Source: Juglans regia (taxonomy: Eukaryota > Streptophyta > Magnoliopsida > Fagales > Juglandaceae). From it: 64,000 nucleotides of DNA. The DNA lies in assembly GCF_001411555.2 (NCBI RefSeq), contig NC_049901.1:11976681-12040680 (forward strand), in the 5' to 3' direction. Below the pieces are notes generated by a model, which searched no databases, had not been told where the DNA came from, and saw nothing but the letters and a program-made list of their open reading frames with translations. Of this stretch, positions 13,201 through 22,559 are shown piece after piece. The position numbers and the translations under genes were made by a program. Position 1 is the first letter of the stretch. The number at the start of each line of letters is the position of its first letter.

Positions 13201-14545
13201 TTGTAGCCATTTGTGTAGTTAAGCTCAAATATTCGATTGAATTTCAGTTTAATGTTATAGTTGGTGCTGATAGGCTGCGTGTTTTCATGTTGGGCAGATG
13301 TTTTACTTGAGAAGGGAGAGATTAAAGCTGGAGAAATTTGGGACATATATAATAGGGCTCCACGAATACCACAGGTATTTCTTGAGTTCAGGAAAAGATT
13401 ACTGATTGTCACATTGTGCTGGTCTTCATCACATCCAAGTAGAATTCATGTTTAGTACATTCAGTATTCGTACATTTAATGTTATTCTGTGGTATAGATG
13501 TCAAGTTTATAATTTTTGTAATCCTTGCTGCCTTAACTACTCTGCGATAATCTATTATCAATCACTCTATGTCGGTTGCTTTAGGATCCTAGGATTTTAA
13601 AAAATCTCCCAACTATCAGAACTTCTATTGTGATTTTTTTGTATAGTTTTTCATGGTCAGGGCTAGTAAGAGGTGTGGTATATTACATATATGAAGTGAG
13701 AAGCAATGACAATTTATTTGTTACAGATTTTCTCTGTAAGTTTTTGTATGGTTTATGGTTGCATATTCAGTTACTAGTTGCAGGTGGACGGTGAAGTTTT
13801 GGGGATATTTTTTCTGTGGAAAAAGTTGAGCATAAAAGCTATGTATTTGGTCCAAAATTAAAAACAACCCCTCAAAAAAAAAAAAAAAAAAACTTATGTA
13901 TATATAATATGTGCGCACACAGAAACCATGGAGACATGGCCATTGACAGGTATGCATCAAATAACATGGTCGCAGTTATTTTCAGACTAGAGCAATGATT
14001 GTTACTTTAGAGGCAGTTTTGCATTTTAATTCTTTGAACCTGCTGTGGGCTTGCTATGGCAATGATGCCGCCTTAGATTATTCTTCTAACTGCATACATT
14101 ATACGGTTTTGTATTTTTGGGTCAAAATATGTGAAAGTTCCTGAGGTCAAAACTCCTTTGCTACATGTTCAGCCAGCTGTGAATCCGGCTGATGAATATG
14201 GAGCTCTAATTTATGCTGGACGATGGGGAATCCATGGGATTACACTGCCTGGAAGGGTTACATTTGCACCTGGAAATGTTGGATATTCAACCTTTGGTGC
14301 TCCCCGCCCAATGGAGGTATGTGAAAATGTATACTCGAGTTCTATGTTTTCATACGTTATCATAGTGCCAGCTTGTAACACTCATTTCAATCTTTGCGCA
14401 GACCCAAGTCATTAATGATGAAACTTGGAAGCTAATAGATGGTATCTGGGATAAAAGGGTCGAGGAAATAAGAGCTGAAGCCTCAATGGATGTCGAAGAA
14501 GACAAAGAAAACCCACAACTTTTGATGGCCAGCCATTTCCTTTGA
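1287..14545 (+). CDS. FTSHI4: FTSHI4: inactive FtsH-like AAA-ATPase, plastid
   Basis: Exons by reading-frame and GT-AG continuity: 1287-1559, 2046-2301, 3381-3756, 4774-5032, 8857-8988, 9733-9807, 9883-10008, 10573-10682, 10765-10843, 10946-11083, 11166-11277, 12473-12636, 12750-12855, 13298-13374, 14173-14316, 14402-14545. These total 2571 nt and 856 aa, close to the length I recall for Arabidopsis FTSHI4 (about 855). Residues 1 to about 60 look like a plastid transit peptide. A membrane segment lies near 243-265. Walker A GPPGTGKT is at 357-364 and Walker B IIFIDE at 412-417. At the protease site HEXXH is replaced by YREAA (587-591), so peptidase activity is not expected. In Arabidopsis, FtsHi proteins form an inner-envelope AAA-ATPase complex with Ycf2 and FtsH12 linked to protein import, and FTSHI4 is embryo-essential. 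The start is the first ATG preceding the transit-like sequence. The exon 15 acceptor is the least certain junction. Confidence 0.93.
4200..4650 (+). mobile_element. Degenerate LINE ORF2 C-terminal relic in intron 3
   Basis: Within intron 3 (3757-4773), short frame-shifted stretches resemble the region after the reverse transcriptase in plant LINE ORF2. Examples are a PWK-type motif near 4362 and [10 protein letters not shown] near 4448-4477, which match the usual zinc-binding-tail pattern. Stops and frame changes break it. No 3' tail or target duplication was found, so boundaries are approximate. It could be chance similarity. Confidence 0.35.
5539..7140 (-). pseudogene. LINE ORF1 relic
   Basis: Minus-strand frames show pieces typical of plant LINE ORF1. 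Near 7055-6849 there is a cysteine/tryptophan-rich stretch ending in RKGLLVIP, where a frame break brings in a stop. A low-complexity Gly/Val/Ser linker follows (about 6733-5834). Near 5650-5539 is a C-terminal [12 protein letters not shown] motif, which in intact elements lies just before ORF2. The frame is broken several times. ORF1 proteins bind the element RNA; this copy cannot make one. Confidence 0.6.
7156..7762. mobile_element. Non-autonomous hAT-like element nested in the LINE
   Basis: One end reads CAGGGATGGGCAACGTGGG. The other, on the opposite strand, reads TAGGAGTGATACCCGCATGG. Both ends are GC-rich and the core (about 7245-7555) is very AT-rich. The flanks ACCTTTCA (7148-7155) and ACCTCTCT (7763-7770) match at 6 of 8 bases, compatible with a decayed 8-bp hAT duplication. 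No transposase is encoded. The long GC-rich open frames at 7507-7899 are composition artefacts. A related element appears at 27425-28020. Confidence 0.5.
7957..8320 (-). repeat. LINE 5'-region tandem monomers, about 2.5 copies
   Basis: Each unit begins TCGCC(G/A)GAGGG on the plus strand, at 7957, 8090 and 8240, and continues through GACGTCG(A/G)AGTGCCCT, then TTGTCTGTG. Periods are about 133 and 150 bp and the third copy is partial. They lie at the 5' end of the antisense LINE, the position where promoter monomers occur in some mammalian L1 elements. Confidence 0.6.
9225..9438. mobile_element. MITE, CGTTTG family, intron 5
   Basis: The ends are GGCCTCGTTTG (9225-9235) and CAAACCAGGCC (9428-9438), inverted with one mismatch. 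ATGAGATGAG-type blocks lie just inside and the core is AT-rich, including AAAATATTGTTAGAATAT. It belongs to the family also seen at 15627, 42405, 53956, 54986 and 59512. It occupies FTSHI4 intron 5 (8989-9732) and has no coding content. Confidence 0.65.
10370..10441 (+). repeat. Micro LINE-tail insertion in FTSHI4 intron 7
   Basis: TGTTTGAATGGATTATTTATC (10370-10390) and TGTTTGAATGGGTTATCTTT (from 10421) are near-identical copies flanking 30 bases at 10391-10420. That insert contains AATAAAATGTTGTTTACC and ends AATAAAAAAAAT, like the 3' ends of the LINEs in this window. Target duplications of 15-20 bp are usual for LINEs. Confidence 0.5.
11480..11596. repeat. Dispersed repeat shared with 31131-31235
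   Basis: In FTSHI4 intron 11 (11278-12472), the text around TTTAAATCTTGGAAAATTTG, then ATTATCAA, then CTATGCATCCCTTTGGG and TTTCAAT is repeated in the same order at 31131-31235. I cannot assign a family. The rest of intron 11 has no coding content apart from the micro-insertion at 12386. Confidence 0.45.
12375..12424 (+). repeat. Micro LINE-tail insertion in FTSHI4 intron 11
   Basis: ATTTCGATTTT is present at 12375-12385 and 12414-12424. Between them are CTTACTTAAC and a run of A (12386-12413, 28 bp). The CTTACTTA(A/T)CAAAA form matches the extreme 3' end of the LINEs in this window. The 11-bp duplication is perfect. Confidence 0.65.
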
Positions 14546-16176
14546 AAGCGAACAATTTTTTCCTGGTTTGTATGCAAATTCTTCTTGTGTAAATTTTAGT
14601 TTTGTTAATCACTACCCCCACCATCCCAATTTAACATGATGTCTGAAAATTCATGTTCACGTTCAAAAAATGGAAGATCTTCAATTTACATTTTCTTGAA
14701 AACCAAACAAGATTTTTATTGAACTCATCTAGCCTCTAATATATGCTTAACTCACTATATTTTTACGTTTTTGTGAAGTGTCTCATGTTGAACCAAGATA
14801 AGTTGGGATGAAGAGGGTACCCTTAGCTTTTTTATTTTTGTTTTCTTGAGGGTAGGGGCACAGTCCTACATTTTAATTTTGGACTTTGCGCAAAGCCAAA
14901 GGTGTAGTTGCCACTGACTAGGGTGTGAAAGAGCCCCGGGCTCCTTTTCCTCGAGGGGATATGTAATGAAGGGAAACAAAGATAAAGCTTCTTCCTCACT
15001 TATTATTATTATTATTTTGATAGGTAGTTTTAATGCGTTTATTAACCATAGGTTGCCACCCTCTTTCGTGCACAGGGGGCGACCAGCCTACAACACTCCC
15101 AACTCAGAGAGTGAATGAGGTAGTTGAGCCTGCATTTCCTCGCCCTCTCTCTTTGAGCAAGTCAGTGCAGTTTTCATCAGTTTAAAAGCTTATATTTCTG
15201 TGTTCTTGTTTGGCTGGTGTCTGTTATTCAATAAGGGTATCGCAAATTGTCTTTAGACATGAAAAGGTCTTGAAGATTGTTTCATCCTCAGAGATTCGGG
15301 CTAGAGGCCGTGGCAGTGTGGCGCAACCAAGCCGGTTGAATTCCTTAAAAAAGTCTCACTTTTGTTATTCTATCATATTATATATCACTTCGGTCCGCTG
15401 TCAGCCATGATTTTTTTTTTTTTTTTCCTTTTACTTTCCTTTTATTCTTTGTTGGGGGGCGCACTAGATTTTCATTTATTATTTTTTTTTTCTGATTTTG
15501 AAGCCAATTAGTTTATGGCGATATCAATTGACACCAATTCCAGTAACTTCTAAATCAGGCGGTCTGTTACATACACACGTTTCCTTTTATATTTTGCATA
15601 TTCTTCCTCATTGAGTCTACCATTTAGGTCTCGTTTGATACGAAAACGGTTTTATCTTATTTTATCTCATCATTATAATTTTTTTAAATTCTCACACAAT
15701 ATAATAAATAATTCAACTTTTTTAAATTTTAAAATAATAATAATATTAAAAAATAATATTTTAATAATATTTTATTTAATTTTTATAATTATCTCATCTC
15801 ATCTCATTATCTAAACGGGACTTTAAGATTAGTTTTGGTGTTAGAATTATAATTTTTTTTTAAAAAAAAAATGGGGACATCCAAAAGCTTTCTTAAGTTA
15901 TGCATTAGAAATAATATCATTGAATAATTCTACATACAATCGTACAAATTTTGCGTAATCGTTTTGAAAAAAATTGAGATCACTATTAAAAATTTAATTT
16001 TTTTATGTAGATTTTATGTTTTATTCATATTTATAAAAGAGATTATACGATAGTTGTACAAATTATAATTGTAAATATATTTTCTACGTTTTAGTGCCGA
16101 ATAAAACTTCAGCAGTGAAACAAAGAATAGTAATAATGAAATTACCACAAGCATTAATCGAGAATGGGGAAAATGA
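14546..16176. other. Convergent intergenic region, no gene seen
   Basis: This lies between the 3' ends of FTSHI4 and the minus-strand aminotransferase-like gene. It holds a short TTA repeat near 15001, several T-rich tracts, one CGTTTG-family MITE (15627-15822) and another AT-rich dispersed repeat around 15930-16080. A TTTATT at 16020-16025 could be the AATAAA signal of the minus-strand gene, but it lies in the repeat. Confidence 0.5.
15627..15822. mobile_element. MITE, CGTTTG family
   Basis: The left end GGTCTCGTTTG and right end TAAACGGGACTTT form imperfect inverted ends. Inside are TTATCTCATCATTATAAT and, at the other side, repeated ATCTCATCTC. The core is nearly all A and T. Confidence 0.65.
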
Positions 16177-18866
16177 CTAGACTCGAAAGAGAATGAGGTT
16201 GACATCTATGTCCTCAGGAACTCTACGCTGAGAGGGGAACTTGGGGAGGAGACTGGCAATATGCTTAGCCGCTTCTAAATATGCTGTATACTTATCTATG
16301 TTCTTTGCTTGCTTAGCTCCTACATCCTCGAACGCTTTTGAATTGCGATGTTCTTGATTTGCTACATCCATGGCACTGGCCAACGGCAATACGTGTACAT
16401 TGCATTTGTTTTCCTCCACGAGTAGTTCCTCGAGTGCTTTCTTCTTAAAAGCCCAGTTTCCTGTTCTAAAATTGAAGTAGTACAATGGAAGGAAACGTTG
16501 CCCATAAATAGCCACAAATTCCACTGCAGCTAAAATAAATTCAAATTCTTCCTCGGACATGTAGTAGGGAAGGCTGATCCTAGTCCATCCGGGTTTTAAT
16601 CCAACATAACCCTGTCGAACAAAAAATGAGAAAAAATCAGCTCAAAACACAGGTTTTCTGCATGATATTTTTCAGAGCTCCATGGCAGGAACAATTTAAG
16701 AACCATTTACCTTGAGAAAGGCAGCTCTGAGGGCAAGTGAGTGGGACTCATCGATCTCAAGCAGAACGTGACCATAGGGTCCAGCACAAGCGCACCCACC
16801 TCGAGCCTGGATGCCAAAAAGGTCATTCAAGAGAGCTGCAACGAATGGTCCATGAAGAGGCTTGTCTCTCTTGTTCCCCGTCTCTCTCCACATGTATAGC
16901 TGCTCCTCCCATCTCTCTTTGCTGTCAATATTACACCCATTTTTTAGGCCAGCCGAGGAGGAATTGGTGGTACTGTAAACAAGGAAAGACAAGATAGCTT
17001 GTCTCTTGGTGCTTGTATTTCCTAGAACGCATATGTTCTGATTTGGGAGAAGCCTCTTAAGCGCTCTCTCTATATTGGTTTGCTCCAGTTTTTCAATCTC
17101 CTCGTAACCTATGTATTCCTTAATCCAGAAAGCCAAGGCTGCTCTAACTGTTTGGATTATTTGAGGAGTGCCACCATTTTCCCTTTCTTCAATGTCCTCC
17201 AAATATAACGTGTCCTGCAAAACATGTACTAGATTAACAAGTGAATATAGTAGGACTTTAAAAGTAAACCACCATCTCATGAAGTTTCCTCAGCATCTTT
17301 TTGCTCGGATCTTCCATGGATATATATAATTTACCTTTTCGTTGAAGCCGTTGACATAAATCACAGTTCCACCTCCACAAGTCGATGGTGGAGAAGATTT
17401 TAGCATATAAAGTGCCTTGCTCATCAGAAGGATGCCGGGCGATCCTGGTCCCCCAAGAAACTTATGTGGACTAAGGAAAATTGCATCGTAGCCATCAAGC
17501 TCCCCGGATCTCATGTCAATCTCCACATAAGGCCCGCTGAAAACATTGAAATTTTAGGCCAAGAAAGTCGGCATCTTGATGCGGTAAAGAAACATTTGAA
17601 AAATAAACTTATACACAAATCTTACGTACCTTGCTGCAAAATCAAAGCATGCAAAACCTCCATATTGGTGAAGAAGTTCAGCAATTGCTCGGGTGTCTGA
17701 ATAAATTCCAGTCACGTTACTACAAGCAGAAAAAGAACCCAAAATTGGCCTGTTTGCAGACTGATATTGCTCAAGTTGCAGTCTTAGAGTCTCCATGTCT
17801 AATGAACCATTGGAATCTAAACCAATCTCTATTACTTCAGCCAAGCTTTGCCTCCAAGAAAGAAGGTTCGAGTGGTGCTCATAAGGCCCAACAAAAACCA
17901 CCCACCTTTCTCCATTTCCAAGGCATTTTAGTAGCCTCTCTCTCAACGTCGATGGCACGGCAATGCCCATTACTTCTTGAAGCCTTTTAATAGCTGCGGT
18001 CGTGCCCGAGCCACAGAACAAGAGCACATCGTCTTCTCCACCACCTAAGCATTTCTTGATGTACTTCGTTGCTTCATGCACTGTTTTTGTCGTCCGGTGC
18101 CCCACATAACTGTCACTCGTGTGCGTGTTCCCTACACATCATGAGGAGGGGGGGAAGTTTTACCAGCATATTCCCAATGCTTGAAACAAAACATTTAACC
18201 AGAAAGCGAAATTAAGGAACTAATTAAAGAAATGCAACGGTTGATAGATAACGATGGATTCACCCATTTTCTTTCACATGAAGAAGTCACGAAGGCGATG
18301 AGATTCAAGTCAAACATGAACAAATTAAAATAATATTATCTCGAATAGAAATGACGGACTTGGAAGCAGCTAGCAAGCTAAAAGTTGACTACTTCAAACC
18401 TTTTTTTTATTTCCATTAGCCAATTTACGAATTTGAGCAACAAATCAATTAGATCCTAATCAAAGGAATGATAATGATTAAAAAAAAATAATAATGCTAA
18501 TTTACCATAGGAAGGAAGGACATTGTTGATGAGGAAATACTCGATGTATCGAAGAGATCGACCCGAGGCAGTGTGATCAGCATAGGTGAGTCTTCTTTTC
18601 CCGAATGGAGAATCTATTTCTGCATCGCCCCCGATGATTTGAGAGCGCAGCCAGGATAGTTTTCTATCCGCCGATTCGTTCCTTGGCAGACCCATCTCCA
18701 GAGTCCTGGAGGCAGCTTGAGAGCCGTGGCAAAGATCACCGGGAGGCCGAGAAGTACTGCTCGGTTTAAGTGCGCTTCCGGTGCTCCCATTACCAGTTTT
18801 GCTATGGTTATGGTTCATATTTTGAGCACTAAGAGCTTCTCTCAACATGAGTTTCTCAAATTCCAT
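16177..18866 (-). CDS. Class-V aminotransferase / cysteine-desulfurase-fold protein
   Basis: Exons on the minus strand: 18866-18506, 18131-17630, 17536-17335, 17214-16711, 16611-16177, all with GT-AG ends and matching phases, giving 2004 nt and 667 aa. The fold is PLP-dependent type I. DHTASGRS near residue 100 is the usual N-terminal active-site loop, and SPHKFLGG carries the likely PLP lysine, K313. GGCACAGPYG (494-503) sits where SufS/NifS-type enzymes carry the catalytic cysteine, so C496 or C498 is a candidate. Residues 1-60 are Ser/Gly/His-rich and look disordered. The C-terminal 144 residues add a helical extension. The substrate is unknown. It could be a desulfurase, a lyase or an isopenicillin-N-epimerase-like enzyme, and I cannot choose among them. 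The frame is intact. Confidence 0.85.
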
Positions 18867-19440
18867 GGTTTAATTAGGAAGATGAAAAAGAAACAAATTG
18901 AAGAAGAAAGTGAAGATGCAGTACTACTAGATGACGAAGATCAGAAGAAGATTAATTAACACAAAGTTTCTTTCATGGAGGGAGGATATGGAGGGAATTT
19001 AAATAGAAAATTAAAGAAAGCGATGACTTCCAATGGGTTGTTGCTAAAAGTGGTTTGTCTTCAAAATCAAGTGGCTCCAAAAACGTAGTGGATACAATTA
19101 ACTCCGGCGACTGAGTAATGAAAATTTGAAATGCATGGTACCAGACCAGGATCGAGGGAGTTGCGAAAGCTATTAATAAGACATTGTATTTGACCGGCCG
19201 CCTGTCTATTGGCTCTTTGCCATTGGCTAGATGGCATGGCGTATGACGCATACGGACCTAGAATACCAAAAAGTATGGGCGTGTTCTGTTCTATTTCCAC
19301 GTACACCCAAGTCAGGTGCATGTTGTCGGATGGATTACCACCGATCCATTCTTTCTGAAAAATGGTATTACTATTCGTCATTTTGGATAAAAAATTAAGT
19401 TTCAATTTACTTCAAAATTTAAAATTGATACTGATAAAAT
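18867..19440. other. Upstream region of the aminotransferase-like gene
   Basis: No gene is supported here. The purine-rich stretch up to about 18960 (plus strand) is probably the 5' UTR of the minus-strand gene. Weak open frames at 18973-19405 resemble no family. The far end grades into the pararetrovirus relic. Confidence 0.45.
18998..19005 (-). promoter_or_regulatory. Possible TATA element
   Basis: TATTTAAA on the minus strand lies about 130 bases upstream of the aminotransferase-like start codon. The distance is reasonable for a plant promoter with a 5' UTR of about 100 bases, but the motif is weak. Confidence 0.3.
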
Positions 19441-19559
19441 TTGAAATTTTTATTTTCTGAAAAAACAAAATATTTGAATTTCCTACAACAGAAAATCAAA
19501 TTAAAAAAGATTTCAAAACAACTCTCTAATACTTTGTTTCAATAAAAAATCAGTGGTTT

Positions 19560-20850
19560 TCATTAAAAACTGATTGATAATATTTGTTCTGATCTTCCAA
19601 ATGCCTTTTGGCATAGGAAGAAACATGTTGTTTCTTTACTTTATATTAAAGATTTTTGTGAGAAAAACATTCCAACTAAAACTCGACATATTCAAATGAA
19701 TAGTGAGATTTTAGAATTTTGTAAAAATGAAATCAATGATTTGTTTTCTAAACAAATTATTAGGCCTATTAAATCTCCTTGGTCTTGTGTTACTTTTTAA
19801 TGTCTAGAAAAATGCAGAAATTGAGTGAGGGACACCTCGCCTAGTTACTTACTACAAATCTTTAAACAAAATCTTAGAATGGATTAAATATCCTATCCCC
19901 AACAAGAATGACTTAATTCATAGGTTATTTGATGCAGTTGCCTTCTCCAAGTTTGACCTAAAGTTAGGATTTTGACAAATCCAGATTAATGAGTCAGATA
20001 AGTATAAGACTGTTTTTACTATCTATTTGGACACTACGAGTGGAATGTGATGCATTTTGATCTTAAAAATGATCCTAGTGAATTCTAAAATATTATGAAT
20101 GATATCTTCAATTCATTCACTCATTTCAACATTGTTTACATTGATGATGTTCTCAAAATTTTCAAGTCTATTGATGAACACTGAAAATATTTGCAATCGT
20201 TTCTGGATATCATTAGACTAAATGGTCTTGTTGTTTCTGCTAAAAAGATTAAATTGTTTCAAACCAAGTCCTTGGTTATAATATTTCTGAAAGTAAATTC
20301 GGCCCATCAACAAGGTTATCCAATTTCTTGATGTTGTTCTTGATAAAACTCAGTTCCAGAGATTCCTTGGTTCTCTCAATTATGTTATCGAATTCTATCA
20401 AAATATGAGGAAACAATATAGCCCACTACACAATAATCCTCCTTCTTGGCCCGAAATTCATAATACTCTTGTTAAACAAATTAAGGCACATGTAAAGACT
20501 CTTCTGTGTCTTGGTATCCCTACTTCTGGTTCTTTTAAAATCGTTGATACAGATACCTCTGACATTGGTTATAGTGGCATTCTGAAACAAATTGTTTTAC
20601 CAGGCTAATTCGAACAAAATTGTTCGATTCCATTTTGGAGTATGGAATAGTGCACAACTTAATTATAGTACTATTAAGAAAGAAATATTATCTATAGTAC
20701 TATGCATTTCAAAATTTCAAAGTAATTTGTTAAACAAAGAATTCTTACTACGCATTGATTGCAAAAGTGTTAAATATGTTTTAGAAAAAGATTTTGAAAT
20801 ATTACATCAAAACATATTTTTGCCCGATTACAAGCTATATTAAGTGTTTT
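19560..20850 (+). pseudogene. Pararetroviral RT-RNase H relic
   Basis: RT motifs are visible in pieces: an IPNKNDL-type motif near 19897, FSKFDLK near 19945, and the catalytic YIDDV-type box near 20136-20150. An RNase H-like segment follows from about 20540 to 20850, with a (V/I)DTD-type motif. At least several in-frame stops and frame changes separate these pieces. The enzyme would copy pregenomic RNA to DNA; this copy is dead. Confidence 0.65.
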
Positions 20851-20905
20851 TGACTTTTGATAATTCAATTCTTGATTTTTTTACTCGTGAATTCTTGCAG
20901 CAACC

Positions 20906-22164
20906 ATGAGCAAAAAGAAAGATAGAGGAAATATAATTGCTCCACCTCCACCAATTCCTGATCTCAAGCTCATTAAAAATGAGTCTGCTTCCCCACTAGA
21001 GATTGCTAATAGGTTTACTACTTTTGGGAGTATCCCTACTGTTAAATCTGCTCCATTTGCTTCAGCTATTGCTACCCCTTATGACCTATATGTTAAACCA
21101 ATGTCTTTTGCTAAATCCACTCAGTATTCCTCTGCTTCGAAAACTGAGTATATTAAATTTTTTTTTTTCCCAAAATCCGTTTTATATTAAATCTAATCGA
21201 TCGATATATACAGACCCCTTCAAAATAGCTTCCAGCTATTTTCCTTTGCTCTAGGTTTTTACTAGATTCCTGAGAATCCGGCCAAAAACCTCTAGTATTA
21301 TTTTAGTATTCTGCTCAAAACAGAATACATTGTTATTAAACTCATTTATGATAAAATTGATAAATCAAAATTGATTTATCACAATACTTACATTTTGAAC
21401 ATTATTATTGAATAAGACTGAGATACTCACTCATTTACTTCAAAAAGACTTATAAATTCTTAAATTATTTATTGCTATTATGATTACATTGATGCCTGGT
21501 CCAAATTCATGTTGTTTCAGACTACAACATGTGTCACTTCTAATTTCTTAATTTTGATAAGAAATTTAAAGGCAAATTTTCCATTTGGTTCTTAAAATGG
21601 TGGAACCAGTTTGGCCCCATTCCTAAAGTTTTTCCTGAACAATTTCAGACATCTATTAAAGGTTTTGCTAATGCAATTGTTTTAAAATTGGATGTCCCTT
21701 GGATTCTAAAATGGAGTTATGAGAGAAATTGTGACATGTTGGTTCAATACTTTTCTTTGTCAAATGGTGAGATAGATATCCAGACTGCTCCAGATCTTAA
21801 AAATACTGAGAAAATCCCTGTTATTGTTCATCAATCGACATTACCTGGATACCCACTGATCCAAGCGACCACTATTACTGAGAATACTAAATAGAGAGAA
21901 AAAGTTGTTGCTTCCTCTTCTGTAACTATTAAATTTGATAAATCAGAAAAGTCTAAAAAGAATAATATTCTTGAAGGGCTTAATAAAAAAGATTTGATTT
22001 ATTTGTTAAAGAAATCCATTGAAAAAGACAATTTTGATGAAGCTAATAAGTTGGAAGCATCATCCGAAATTTCAGTTGCTGACCTATACAACAATATATT
22101 TAGACATGATTCAGAAGATACCTTAAGGTTATCTGAAGATGAATTATTCGTTGGCACAAACTGA
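20906..22164 (+). pseudogene. Downstream frame of the pararetrovirus relic, unknown role
   Basis: A new frame begins with ATG at 20906, about 55 bases after the RNase H segment, with a lysine-rich start and a proline run. It is interrupted near the T-rich run at 21155-21170 and again further on. Recognisable coding text resumes around 21560-22160, with a tryptophan-rich part and an acidic Ser/Glu C-terminal part. I do not recognise the protein. Its position right after RNase H is why I assign it to the viral relic. Confidence 0.45.
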
Positions 22165-22401
22165 CAAGAACTGTTGAAGGCGGTACGTCCTAAAGACTAA
22201 TTGGCCTCCTCACTTGATTCGACATGGGTTGAAGAGAGACTACCATCCTTTTTAAGACTAATTAGTCTCCAACTATTAGATTCATGCTACTTTCAGTGCT
22301 TAGAAATGACTCTCCAGCAATTTACGCTGAGAAAGCCATTTCCTATTTTCTATTCACTATTCACTTTATCGCTTTAATAATTGTAATTGGTGCCCTCTTT
22401 A

Positions 22402-22414
22402 TCTATAAAATAGG
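22402..22414 (+). promoter_or_regulatory. TATA-like motif, possible pararetrovirus promoter
   Basis: TCTATAAAATAGG follows the second relic frame and precedes a leader-like stretch. In caulimoviruses the genomic promoter lies after the last ORF, with a closely similar TATA element. The position fits; activity is unknown. Confidence 0.4.
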
Positions 22415-22559
22415 AAACCTTGATTCAGAAGAAGATCACTGGTTTTAGGATTCATTTCTTTCGGAATAGCTTCTTCTTCCTTTACTACCTATTTCTCCTT
22501 TCTCCCTTTCATACTATCCGGATTTCTCCAGAAAATCCTTACACGTTTTGTTAAAATTT

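Noticed and set aside
15313..15345. tRNA-like or SINE boxes (GGCAGTGTGGCG then GGTTGAATTCC)
   Set aside because: The A- and B-box spacing is too short, and no cloverleaf, poly(A) or target duplication is visible.
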